Assembly: GCA_951812755.1 (NCBI GenBank)
Contig: OX638329.1
Coordinates: 3,790,522 to 3,854,521 of the forward strand
Length of the DNA stretch: 64,000 nucleotides
Direction of reading: 5' to 3'
From: an uncultured Latescibacterota bacterium
GTDB taxonomy: Bacteria; Latescibacterota; UBA2968
The notes under the pieces: generated by a model
The model's input: only the letters and a program-made list of their open reading frames with translations
The model's database searches: none
What the model was told of the DNA's origin: nothing
Shown: in pieces, positions 1-7,875 of the stretch
How the letters are laid out: the number at the start of each line of letters is the position of its first letter
Numbering within the stretch: position 1 is the stretch's first letter
Made by a program: the position numbers and the translations under genes

Positions 1-26
1 CCCTCCCTGTGTATAGACAAAAATAA

Positions 27-63
27 CCGGCAGTTCCCTTCTATTTAAAAAGAGAACCGCCGG
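27..63. terminator. Imperfect hairpin downstream of the PorV-like gene
   Basis: The arms CCGGCAGTTCCCTT and AAGAGAACCGCCGG pair over about 14 bp with two mismatches around a short A/T-rich loop. It lies about 95 bases beyond the stop of the minus-strand PorV-like gene, so it may end the outer-membrane operon. No clean T-run follows in the minus direction. Bases 64-158 hold nothing else I can name. Confidence 0.4.
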
Positions 64-158
64 TCCGTAGAGTCATGGGCTATCCGATCTCTTTGGACCG
101 AACAGCCCTCCCGGCTTGTCTTTGCCCTATATACAAACAGTCAGCCATCGATCTTTTC

Positions 159-1142
159 TCAGAACACCCCCCCGATCGTCACTCGAATGGGGGCATTGAA
201 CCACTGCATCTTTGAATAAGCCACATCCACGGTCAACGCCCGGTCGCCGGCAATCTCCTTTTTCAGCCCCACGCCCAGACTGTAACTGTCCGTCTGGTAG
301 GCGAACTTGTAGCCACCCCGCAGTGCAAGCATATTCTGCACCCACAGTTCGGCTCCCAATAGGGCGCGCAGGTCGTAATCCGTGGCATAAAGCGTCTCCC
401 CCGACACCGTCAGATACGTCGGATCGCCCTTCTGCCCGAAAACCTCTGCGGCCAGAGCCACATTGTACTGCAACGGCATGAGAAAAGTACTCGACAGAAC
501 CCTCTTGTCCGGACCGAAGTTCCGCAACCCCATGCCCAGACGCAGGCTCTTAAAGCCCGTGTGGAAATGTGTCCCCACATCGATGGAGACTTGATTGAGA
601 CTAAATGTATAAAGGGTTTGGTGCAGCCAGGATATCCGCGCACCAAACGAAAACTTATCCGTCAGCCTCAACGCATAGACCGCGCTGATACCTATGTCCC
701 CGGAAGATACATTCTGCCCCGTGCCCAGCGGCTGGAAGATCGTGGTTTCTTCGATCTCGCCGGGCTGAAAGCCGACCACGCTCATCCCGATCACCCCGCC
801 CAGAGCCGTGCGCGTATTCCAGGCCACGCCTCCAGAAAAAACATAGGAATCCACCAACCACTTCGTATAGGTGGCCGTCCAGGCCAGGCGGCGAATCTCG
901 GTCAGCCCCGCTGGATTCCAGAAAATCGCGTTGATGTCATCGGCCACGGCCATATACGCATCTCCCATGGCCACGGGTCGTGCGCCCTGTCCAATCTTGA
1001 GAAACTGAAAACCGCCCAGGCCAGAAAACTTGTGCATGTCAAAGCGGTAATCTATAAATTCCTGCACATCCGCTCTGCCCGGAGGTGCAGACAGGAGCAC
1101 CCCCATTCCGGCAAGCAGGAGTATCAAACAAAATTGTCTCAC
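159..1142 (-). CDS. PorV/PorQ-family outer membrane protein
   Basis: A 327-residue protein with a cleavable signal peptide (hydrophobic residues 4-18, likely cut after GRA near residue 24). Residues 50-80 hold the family signature: a GQGARPVAMGDAY stretch followed by DDINAIFWNPAGL. The rest alternates short beta strands, as expected of a roughly 14-strand FadL/PorV-like barrel, and ends in aromatic Phe. In Bacteroidota PorV and PorQ handle cargo at the type IX secretion translocon; the wider family is known mainly from sequence. It starts at a GTG preceded by AAAGGGGG. It is the last gene of a minus-strand cluster, 18 bases after a protein with a type IX-like C-terminus, which fits a handling role for secreted cargo. 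Family call is firm; function is inferred. Confidence 0.8.
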   Translation of the reverse strand: MRQFCLILLLAGMGVLLSAPPGRADVQEFIDYRFDMHKFSGLGGFQFLKIGQGARPVAMGDAYMAVADDINAIFWNPAGLTEIRRLAWTATYTKWLVDSYVFSGGVAWNTRTALGGVIGMSVVGFQPGEIEETTIFQPLGTGQNVSSGDIGISAVYALRLTDKFSFGARISWLHQTLYTFSLNQVSIDVGTHFHTGFKSLRLGMGLRNFGPDKRVLSSTFLMPLQYNVALAAEVFGQKGDPTYLTVSGETLYATDYDLRALLGAELWVQNMLALRGGYKFAYQTDSYSLGVGLKKEIAGDRALTVDVAYSKMQWFNAPIRVTIGGVF

Positions 1143-1160
1143 GGTTCTACCCCCTTTTAT

Positions 1161-3509
1161 CTATCGGACGATCATGAAAGTGCCCCTCTGTATCTTCCCT
1201 TTGTCAGCCCCATCGATCAGATTCTCCACCACGTAGAAATAGACCCCTGTGGCGATCTCCGTCAGGTTGTTCCACGAAAGCTGATCGTAGTCGGCCTCTC
1301 CCTTGTTCCGATCGTTATGCGTAATATCGCCCACCAGTTCTCCAGACACAGAGAAGATGCGGATCCGGCAGTGCGATGGAATACCCACAAATCGGATCTT
1401 GGGCGCGCCCCCATAGGAATGCGACTCCTCGCCTACCACGCTGGCAAACCCGGATCCGATATAGGGGTTGGGCACCACCCGCACCCGGGCCTCGGACGCA
1501 TCCGATTCTCCGGAAGGAACCGCAAAGGGCGATTCGGATGCGAAGATCCGCTGTGTCTGTGCAGACCAGCCTCCCTCTTGCCCCACCTGCAGGTGCGAAG
1601 CGATATGCGACGGCAGGTCTGCCATAGATAGCGGATGAAGCGTCGGATCGCTACTCCCCGATGTCCAGTCCGCGTGAGGCATCTGGTAGGCGCGCACACT
1701 GTAGTGGTAAAAGAATCCGGCTACAGAAGTCTTGTCGGTGAACACGTAATCGGCACCGTTGCGCTCTACCTTATAGCCGGTTTCATCTGGCGTCTCACCC
1801 ACCCTGAAATCGGCGATCAACTCCCAGGGGCCTATATCGAACCAGGTGGAACGATAGACCCGGTACCCCGCGATATCGGTTGTACCGTAGTCCGGATGCA
1901 CCGCGTTCTCAATATCGGCCGACCATTCCAATTGCATCTGCGCGTCCGGGCTACTGCCGCTCCGGAAATTCACATCCGGGGGGGCGTCCGGAATATCATA
2001 GGCATTGTCGTAGGCAAATTGTGCAGCCTCAATATTCTGCTTGAGTGCGTCCAGACCCTTGGGCAACTCTGCCTGGTTCCCCTTGAACGCCCAGGTCCAC
2101 ATATCCGTATTCCCGAGCATCTGACCGGGATGCCCGCCTGCATAGGCCAGCACAATCTTGGCCTTTCCACCCGGGGGAAGATCGTACGGCCCGAAGACCA
2201 GCATGGAGAACTGTCCGCTCGGTACAACTGAGGGTTTTCCCTCCGTGATCTGAGGGCCGGGGCCTACAATCGAGCTATACATCTCGGAGTCCGACATGGT
2301 CTCTCCACGGGGATCATCCTGAGCGGAGTTGGAAAACGACTCCCAGTAACGCACGGCAAAGGGCTGGTCCCCCCGGGGGACGATATACCCCTGATTCCTA
2401 TCCCGCGCATTGAATCCGTAAGGACTTGTGGGATCGTCAGTATAAGCAATTACGCCCACGCCCATGTGCATGGGACTCATCAGCGTATTCTCCGGCTGCC
2501 CCAGGCGCTTGAATGCAAATGCATCCTTATACGGATCGCCCGTGTCATCCCAGTCTCCGTACAAAGGATGATCTCCATCCCAGGCGAAGAGGAGCTTGAG
2601 AGTCGTATCATAGGTGTACCAATCATCCATGATAAAAGTCCGTTCCTCCTCCCAGTAGGCACCCCACTGCGAGTGCGCCCCGGATGCAGAAGGAGCAAAT
2701 CGGTCCATAAATCCGATATAGACATCTCTCTGGTTGAGCACCGGCCCGTCCGGCTCGCCGTCTCCGTTCTTATCTCCTGTATTTTCAATTATATACTCGT
2801 CAAGAAAAAAATCGTCGAAATCGGGATGGCTCCAGCCGGACACGCGCTCTGTGAACGTCAATCCCTGCGCGTTTGTCCACTTCACCGCAATCATCTCTTC
2901 GGGCCACTCGTCAAAATTGGGATACTCAGAGAGATTGAAATTGTTGATGTGGACAGCCCGTATATCGCCAGTGCGCTTCCATTCCTCAATCAGTTCCGAC
3001 CCCGGCCACCAGTTCCCACCCAGGCTCGTCTCATCAAGCCCGGCGGGAAAAGGCTCTCCATTCCCCATCTGCACTCTGGGGCGGTAGAGAATATACGGTC
3101 TATGCACACCCCCTCGCCCCAGTTTCGACAGTTCCGGGTGGGCACTCACATCGTATTGCATCGGCATCAGCAAATCGTCTTTGTCCCTGCGGGGACCTGT
3201 ATAAACCACGACCTGATCCGATGTAAACGACCACACCCCGTGCCCTGCGCGCTGGCGCATGTAATAGGCGAGGTGCTCGGCCGTGCCCTTGAGCTTGTTT
3301 TCGCCATACCCTCCGGGCCGACGGAGGTTGCTGGGATATAGCAAAAATTGTTCATCCCCCGTGCGCAGGTACCTGCCGTGGTAGCCCATGGTCGTCACCC
3401 CGACCTGAATCATAGGTCGTTGCAACTTTTCGGCCCGGATCTGAGGCACCGCATACAGCAACAACACCGCACCTATCGCAACAGCCATTATCCATCGTAG
3501 TACGCTCAT
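1161..3509 (-). CDS. Secreted fibronectin-like protein with type IX-like C-terminal domain
   Basis: A 782-residue protein. I chose the ATG at 3509 because AGGAGG sits 8 bases upstream; an in-frame ATG 30 bases earlier lacks this. Residues 1-26 are a signal peptide ending in IRA. Residues 30-510 form a large region I do not recognise, rich in Trp, Tyr and Asp. Residues 520-640 resemble a fibronectin type III fold (DIAGYRVYRST, then FYHYSVRAYQ). The last 85 residues begin VVPNPY and contain RIFSVSGELV and GVYFYVVE, the pattern of type IX sorting or FlgD-like Ig domains. It is probably exported and surface attached. The PorV-like gene downstream and TonB receptor upstream support an outer-membrane setting. 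Substrate or partner unknown. Confidence 0.7.
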   Translation of the reverse strand: MSVLRWIMAVAIGAVLLLYAVPQIRAEKLQRPMIQVGVTTMGYHGRYLRTGDEQFLLYPSNLRRPGGYGENKLKGTAEHLAYYMRQRAGHGVWSFTSDQVVVYTGPRRDKDDLLMPMQYDVSAHPELSKLGRGGVHRPYILYRPRVQMGNGEPFPAGLDETSLGGNWWPGSELIEEWKRTGDIRAVHINNFNLSEYPNFDEWPEEMIAVKWTNAQGLTFTERVSGWSHPDFDDFFLDEYIIENTGDKNGDGEPDGPVLNQRDVYIGFMDRFAPSASGAHSQWGAYWEEERTFIMDDWYTYDTTLKLLFAWDGDHPLYGDWDDTGDPYKDAFAFKRLGQPENTLMSPMHMGVGVIAYTDDPTSPYGFNARDRNQGYIVPRGDQPFAVRYWESFSNSAQDDPRGETMSDSEMYSSIVGPGPQITEGKPSVVPSGQFSMLVFGPYDLPPGGKAKIVLAYAGGHPGQMLGNTDMWTWAFKGNQAELPKGLDALKQNIEAAQFAYDNAYDIPDAPPDVNFRSGSSPDAQMQLEWSADIENAVHPDYGTTDIAGYRVYRSTWFDIGPWELIADFRVGETPDETGYKVERNGADYVFTDKTSVAGFFYHYSVRAYQMPHADWTSGSSDPTLHPLSMADLPSHIASHLQVGQEGGWSAQTQRIFASESPFAVPSGESDASEARVRVVPNPYIGSGFASVVGEESHSYGGAPKIRFVGIPSHCRIRIFSVSGELVGDITHNDRNKGEADYDQLSWNNLTEIATGVYFYVVENLIDGADKGKIQRGTFMIVR

Positions 3510-3588
3510 CGTCTGTTCCTCCTTCCATCTCCGGTTCATCGCATACAGGGAGCGGCTCGAAAGCCGCTCCTCCCTCCTTATTCACAGG

Positions 3589-6500
3589 TTAAAAGACCAC
3601 CCGGAAGCCCAGATTCGTCCGCCTTGGCGCACGGAAGTAGCTCCGGTCGCCAAAATCGCCGTAATTGATGAAGTCGCTGTTATCGGGCGGTGACATTTGC
3701 AATCCCCACCGCATGTAGTTCTGTCCGCCGCCTGTATCGGCCTTGTCATTGAACACATTGCGGATCTCGATAAAGAACGACGGCCGCACCCGGCCACTGG
3801 CGTTAAAGGTCTTTTCCATAGAAAAATCCGTTGACGCATCCACTGGTCCCCGGTCCGTACGCCGATTAGGCGAGCCTGGCGGTGTCCAGTTGACACGACT
3901 ACCCGAACGCAACCTCCAGAGCAGGTTCGCGTTCAGATCACTCACCAGCCAACTCAGAAAAGAGGGACCGAATTTCACATCTGAAGGCGTATTCACCACA
4001 AATTGCAGGTTCGCCTGCGATGTGCGGCTGGCGCCAACTGCCCCGTAGTTCCTCATTGGGCCGTAGCGCACGCCACCGCGCGAGTTCATACGCCGGTACG
4101 CATTTATATCCAGATCCTGCACTTCGGGCATCTGTCCGAAGAACCACAGGTCGTCGTTCGCATACCGCCGATTGAAGCTGCGTGCGATATTCTCCTGACT
4201 GCGCCCAAATTTTTCGATATCAGACTGCGTCATAACAACGGGCACCCGCGATCCATCGGACGCCACATCGGTAAACCGCCAGTACTCCGCACTGGCCACA
4301 AAGTTCGAGTCCGGGTACTCCCAGCGGCTCGAGTTCTGCCGACCAGCCCAGCCCCTTGTTCCCCACTGCAGATACCAGGCGAGGCGGAAAGAGAAGTAGT
4401 TGCTCATCCGCTTCCCCAGTGCCATCTCAAGGCCCTTGTTCCACTGTAAATAGCTATTGGCGGCCCCACGGATTGCCCCGCCGCGTCCTCCGGCGATGGA
4501 CATAGACGATCCGTCGGACGAGTACTGGTTCGTGTCAGCGCGGTAGAAAACCGTCAGCGAAGCCGCGTAATCAGCCACAAAATTCCAGTCCACACCCACC
4601 TCAAACGTCATGGACTTCTCTGCGCGAGCCTCGTGTGGATCGCCAGCGATTCCACTCGCATTGGGTCTCAGATTCGTCCACTCTTCAGCGGGATCTCTCA
4701 CTCCGTTTTTGTTCAGGTCTTGCCAGTTGGGATCGCCATCTGTCCCCAACAGACCGTAGTTGCGATACGCCTTCGCATACATCTGGAAGAGGTCAATCCA
4801 CTGCACGAACTGCCCTATCGAGTAGTGCATCGCCATCCGGTCTGTAATCGGATGCGAAATCCCCAGGCGAGGGCTTAAGTGAAATCGCCACGGCGGTGTT
4901 TGTGCAAATTTGCCCGACGCTTCGAAGCCCGATGGCACACTTCCTTCGCCATAAGCGAGGCTGCGGGTGCTGTACCAGTACCACATCGGCATCCCCAGCC
5001 ACGGCGCGCTGATCAGTTCCTCGTGCGTCGTCTTCTCGAAATCCAGGCGCACCCCCGCATTCACGACAATCCCTTCAAACTCCATCTTATCCTGCACATA
5101 GATTGCACCCCGAATCGGACTGGCTGGACTGCCATTGCGCCAGGGTTCATCTCCGCCCGAGTAAAATGAGACCCAGTGATCCGCCGCAGACCGCGACCCG
5201 TACTGGACAAAACGCGCATCCCACCGGATCACCTCAAAGCCGGTCTTCATCAGGTTGCCCTTCGTAATCTGGCTGGACAGGTCCCCCTTCACGCTCCACC
5301 GCGTCCGCTGCGAATCGATCCACATCGCCACATCCCGGTCAACGTAGAACCACCCGTCTTCGTCCAGCCGGGGCTGTGTTGTAAAAGCGGGAGCTTCAAT
5401 CGTATCCTGGCTCGTCTGGCTGCGGGCAATTCGCACCTCGTAAAAGGTCCTGGGCGAAATGGTGTGCGTGAACGTCAGATATTCCAGATCTTCCTGGAAC
5501 TTGTATCGCCCCCCCGCCGACCACTGCTTCGGCAGGAACAAATTGCGAAGCCCGGCCCTGCTTGACCTGTTGCTGCGGATGAAACCCTGAGCACCGTAGT
5601 TGCGATTGTTCACCTCGCCGTTATACGCCGTAAAGTGCTGCAGGACCAAACCGAGTTTGAGCTTCGTGTTTGGGCTGGGCCTGATGGTGATATTGCCCGA
5701 CCCCTGGATATTGCCTGGAGCATTAATAAAGCGTCCGCGCTGAGAATCGCTGTAGAAACCGTGGTTCTCCGCATCCGGATAAACAGGCGCCCGTCGCTCG
5801 TGCTTCTGCGAGACCACAAACGACGCCTTCGACCCAATCGGCCCCATCAGGCTGCCCTCCAGCACAGCTCCGTGGTAACCGGTGTAGTTCTCTCTAACGT
5901 GGATAACCCGGCCCGTTTGCGGGTCTATCTCCCGCACCCACTCCGGGTCGCCCCACTTCATGTTGTCCTTGTGTGCCGGGGCGTCGTAGATATCCGCCCC
6001 CCAGTGCTTCTTCCCTGCAGGTTCGTAAGTTATCTCCGTCCACCCGTGATACTCCTTCCCCCCATCTCGCGTCACAATGCTGATCGAACCCGCCTTTGCA
6101 TCGCCGTACTCGGCTGGCGCCACGCCCGTTTCCACCGACATCTGCTGCACCGCGCTCTTGTTCACCCCCGTGAACAGGCCGGCGCTATTGCCGTCGCCCC
6201 GGGGAACGCGCACCCCATCTATGATCACATAGACATCGGCACTGCTATACCCCGAAGTCGCCCAGATAACCGGCTGTACTGCCGCGGCGTAATCCGATCC
6301 CCTCACCGAAAACGTCCCCCCCATATCCACGCCAGGCAACAAAGAGATGAACTCGGAGGTCGTCCTGATAATCGGCGCCTGCCGGATTTCATCTGCCGAC
6401 ACGGTATATTTCGTCGAAGTCTTATCCCTCTCTACCAGCGGGGCCTCCGCCTGGACCACTATCTCTTCAGCCTCAATTGTCCGCTCTTGCAAATCGAAGT

Positions 6501-6807
6501 CCAGTGGCGTTGTAGCATCGACCGAAACCTGCACGCCCTGCTTCGTCACCGTGTTATACCCGATCAAGGACGCGACCAGTTCGTAGGTCCCAGGATCTAC
6601 TGCGAGGATCACGTAATGGCCTTCCGCATCGGCGGTGGCACCCTGCCTGCTGCCTTTGACCACGACATTGGCCCCGGGCAGTGATTCACCTCTCTCATCG
6701 ACAACCCGCCCAGTGATCTTCCCCGTTGACCCCGCAAAAGCGTCCGTCAGGCCCAGGGCGGCGACCAGAGTAAAAATTCCTGCCAGAATATATAATCTCC
6801 TGCTCAT
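3589..6807 (-). CDS. TonB-dependent receptor with carboxypeptidase-like regulatory domain
   Basis: A 1072-residue outer-membrane protein. A signal peptide covers residues 1-25. Residues 27-115 form a carboxypeptidase-regulatory-like beta sandwich (GKITGRVVDERGESLPGANV), typical of SusC/FecA-type receptors of the FCB group. A plug domain follows at about 125-260 (EIRQAPIIRTTSEF, VYVIIDGVRVPRG, QMSVETGVAPAEYGDAKAG). The remainder is a long beta-barrel ending in RRTNLGFRVVF with a terminal Phe. GGGAGG precedes the ATG by 8 bases. It lies 15 bases downstream of a small barrel protein gene and 79 bases upstream of the fibronectin-like gene. Such receptors import large ligands with energy from TonB-ExbBD, none of which is in the window. 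No SusD partner is adjacent, so the ligand is unknown. Confidence 0.88.
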   Translation of the reverse strand: MSRRLYILAGIFTLVAALGLTDAFAGSTGKITGRVVDERGESLPGANVVVKGSRQGATADAEGHYVILAVDPGTYELVASLIGYNTVTKQGVQVSVDATTPLDFDLQERTIEAEEIVVQAEAPLVERDKTSTKYTVSADEIRQAPIIRTTSEFISLLPGVDMGGTFSVRGSDYAAAVQPVIWATSGYSSADVYVIIDGVRVPRGDGNSAGLFTGVNKSAVQQMSVETGVAPAEYGDAKAGSISIVTRDGGKEYHGWTEITYEPAGKKHWGADIYDAPAHKDNMKWGDPEWVREIDPQTGRVIHVRENYTGYHGAVLEGSLMGPIGSKASFVVSQKHERRAPVYPDAENHGFYSDSQRGRFINAPGNIQGSGNITIRPSPNTKLKLGLVLQHFTAYNGEVNNRNYGAQGFIRSNRSSRAGLRNLFLPKQWSAGGRYKFQEDLEYLTFTHTISPRTFYEVRIARSQTSQDTIEAPAFTTQPRLDEDGWFYVDRDVAMWIDSQRTRWSVKGDLSSQITKGNLMKTGFEVIRWDARFVQYGSRSAADHWVSFYSGGDEPWRNGSPASPIRGAIYVQDKMEFEGIVVNAGVRLDFEKTTHEELISAPWLGMPMWYWYSTRSLAYGEGSVPSGFEASGKFAQTPPWRFHLSPRLGISHPITDRMAMHYSIGQFVQWIDLFQMYAKAYRNYGLLGTDGDPNWQDLNKNGVRDPAEEWTNLRPNASGIAGDPHEARAEKSMTFEVGVDWNFVADYAASLTVFYRADTNQYSSDGSSMSIAGGRGGAIRGAANSYLQWNKGLEMALGKRMSNYFSFRLAWYLQWGTRGWAGRQNSSRWEYPDSNFVASAEYWRFTDVASDGSRVPVVMTQSDIEKFGRSQENIARSFNRRYANDDLWFFGQMPEVQDLDINAYRRMNSRGGVRYGPMRNYGAVGASRTSQANLQFVVNTPSDVKFGPSFLSWLVSDLNANLLWRLRSGSRVNWTPPGSPNRRTDRGPVDASTDFSMEKTFNASGRVRPSFFIEIRNVFNDKADTGGGQNYMRWGLQMSPPDNSDFINYGDFGDRSYFRAPRRTNLGFRVVF

Positions 6808-6822
6808 TTTTTAGTCCTCCCT

Positions 6823-7542
6823 TCATTCCTTCCAGAAGTAGAACTTCACCCCCGCCCCGATGTCCAGTAACATCATCGGGAAGGTCTTGTTTTCGATGCC
6901 CCAGTCCCACATCGGCCGCACTTCACCCATCAAAACGTTGTAACGCGCCCGCAGATCCAGCGCGATTCTGTCTATGGGAAACGCCTGAATACCGAACCCC
7001 GCGTTTAATGTCAGCGCCGTCTTCGAGTCGATCTGTGGCTGTAACACCAGCGTCGGATCCAGAGGCTCTTGCCTCTGCCCTGGAAAGATGAAATTCCGGC
7101 GCTCCACCTTATAGTGATAATACCCTCCTCCCACCTGGAAATAATACGCGAAAGCACCTCCCTTTAGCGATGGCGCACCCTGATGGAAAATCAACAGGTT
7201 TACAGCCCCACCGTCGAAATTCATCTGCGTAGATGCTTCCGGGCTTAGATAATCCTTCCCATCCACCGACCAGGTAAACGTCTGTTCCTCCAGCTTCCCG
7301 TGGTTAAACTCCGACCGGTGGTACTCCATCTCGAGATAAAGTTTCTTGTTGAGCATATACTGCCAGCTCATGCCAAACTTACTCGACGGAGAAAACTGGT
7401 CCCCCAGGCGACCCATTGGGGCGTTAAGGGACAAAAAGGTCCCCACTCCCCATTTACGACCACTTTCCTGCGCTTCCCCCATTGAGATGGCGGCCAGAAG
7501 GAACGCACAGGTTAAAAATGTAACCCATATTTTCTTATTCAA
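6823..7542 (-). CDS. Putative outer-membrane beta-barrel protein (TTG start)
   Basis: A 239-residue protein with a signal peptide (KKIWVTFLTCAFLLAAIS, cut near EAQ) and about eight to ten amphipathic strands ending in GAGVKFYFWKE. I place the start at the TTG at 7542 because AAGGAGG lies 6 bases upstream and the signal peptide begins immediately; a longer reading adds an implausible Arg-rich extension. It is the first gene of the minus-strand outer-membrane cluster, 15 bases before the TonB receptor. It resembles generic OmpA/OmpW-like porins in layout, but I cannot assign a family. A short ORF with its own ribosome site overlaps the start. Confidence 0.6.
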   Translation of the reverse strand: MNKKIWVTFLTCAFLLAAISMGEAQESGRKWGVGTFLSLNAPMGRLGDQFSPSSKFGMSWQYMLNKKLYLEMEYHRSEFNHGKLEEQTFTWSVDGKDYLSPEASTQMNFDGGAVNLLIFHQGAPSLKGGAFAYYFQVGGGYYHYKVERRNFIFPGQRQEPLDPTLVLQPQIDSKTALTLNAGFGIQAFPIDRIALDLRARYNVLMGEVRPMWDWGIENKTFPMMLLDIGAGVKFYFWKE

Positions 7543-7624
7543 GGCTCTCCTCCTTCCTGCATGCGGGCTGAAATATGACAAAAACCCTCACAACTACATA
7601 TTCGTTAAATCTCTTTACATTCAT
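7535..7624 (-). CDS. Possible 29-codon leader ORF overlapping the barrel gene start
   Basis: On the minus strand AAAGGAGGT is followed at once by ATG AAT GTA and 26 more codons, ending in TAA at 7535 inside the beginning of the barrel gene. A second ATG 5 bases after the GGAGG is followed directly by TAA, giving a start-stop pair. The barrel gene's ribosome site lies inside this ORF, so translation of the two could be coupled. There is no evidence of conservation; the ribosome site is real, but the peptide may be incidental. Confidence 0.3.
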   Translation of the reverse strand: MNVKRFNEYVVVRVFVIFQPACRKEESLE

Positions 7625-7670
7625 ACCTCCTTTCGGGGTACTCAGATACGCCTGCAAAATAGATAATCAA

Positions 7671-7697
7671 AAATTGTGGTTAGAATAACTACAATTT
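7671..7697. promoter_or_regulatory. 27-bp palindrome in the divergent intergenic region
   Basis: The arms AAATTGTGGTTA and TAACTACAATTT match as inverted repeats with one mismatch in 12 and a 3-base spacer. It lies between the minus-strand outer-membrane cluster and the plus-strand repeat-protein gene. Its size and symmetry fit a dimeric regulator's operator. AATTGT/ACAATT words recur in the adjacent hairpin at 7716-7743. Confidence 0.45.
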
Positions 7698-7715
7698 ATA
7701 ACCAGAAAAATAAAA

Positions 7716-7743
7716 GCACAATTGGAAAAAACCCCAATTGTGC
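7716..7743. promoter_or_regulatory. Perfect 10-bp inverted repeat (hairpin or operator)
   Basis: GCACAATTGG and CCAATTGTGC are perfect inverted repeats separated by AAAAAACC. The right arm runs into the 49-bp element shared with 13922-13970. No T-run follows, so an operator is as likely as a terminator. With the 7671 palindrome it makes up the structured part of the 333-base gap 7543-7875. Confidence 0.4.
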
Positions 7744-7779
7744 GATTCCAAAAACCTGAAGTGATATCAGGGAATGGAT
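7731..7779 (+). repeat. 49-bp conserved intergenic element, copy 1
   Basis: It matches 13922-13970 at 36 of 49 positions without gaps. The most conserved parts are ACCCCA at the left, then ACCTGAA, then AATGGAT at the right. The core CCTGA-N7-TCAGG is a perfect inverted repeat here. This copy lies upstream of the secreted repeat protein; the other lies between the histidine kinase and the response-regulator start. It may be a binding site of that LuxR-type regulator (inference). Confidence 0.55.
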
Positions 7780-7875
7780 AATTTGTTGTGCAGAGCTTGA
7801 TTTTACAGATGGCCGTACATTATATTGCCGTCTATAACCTGCCCTTCTACATCATCCTATAAAGGACGAATGGCA

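Noticed and set aside
561-1631. 356-codon plus-strand ORF
   Set aside because: Antisense to the PorV-like and fibronectin-like genes and spans the junction between them; composition typical of a shadow frame.
5635-6684. 349-codon plus-strand ORF
   Set aside because: Antisense to the TonB-dependent receptor, rich in Arg, Pro and His as expected from a shadow frame; no ribosome site.
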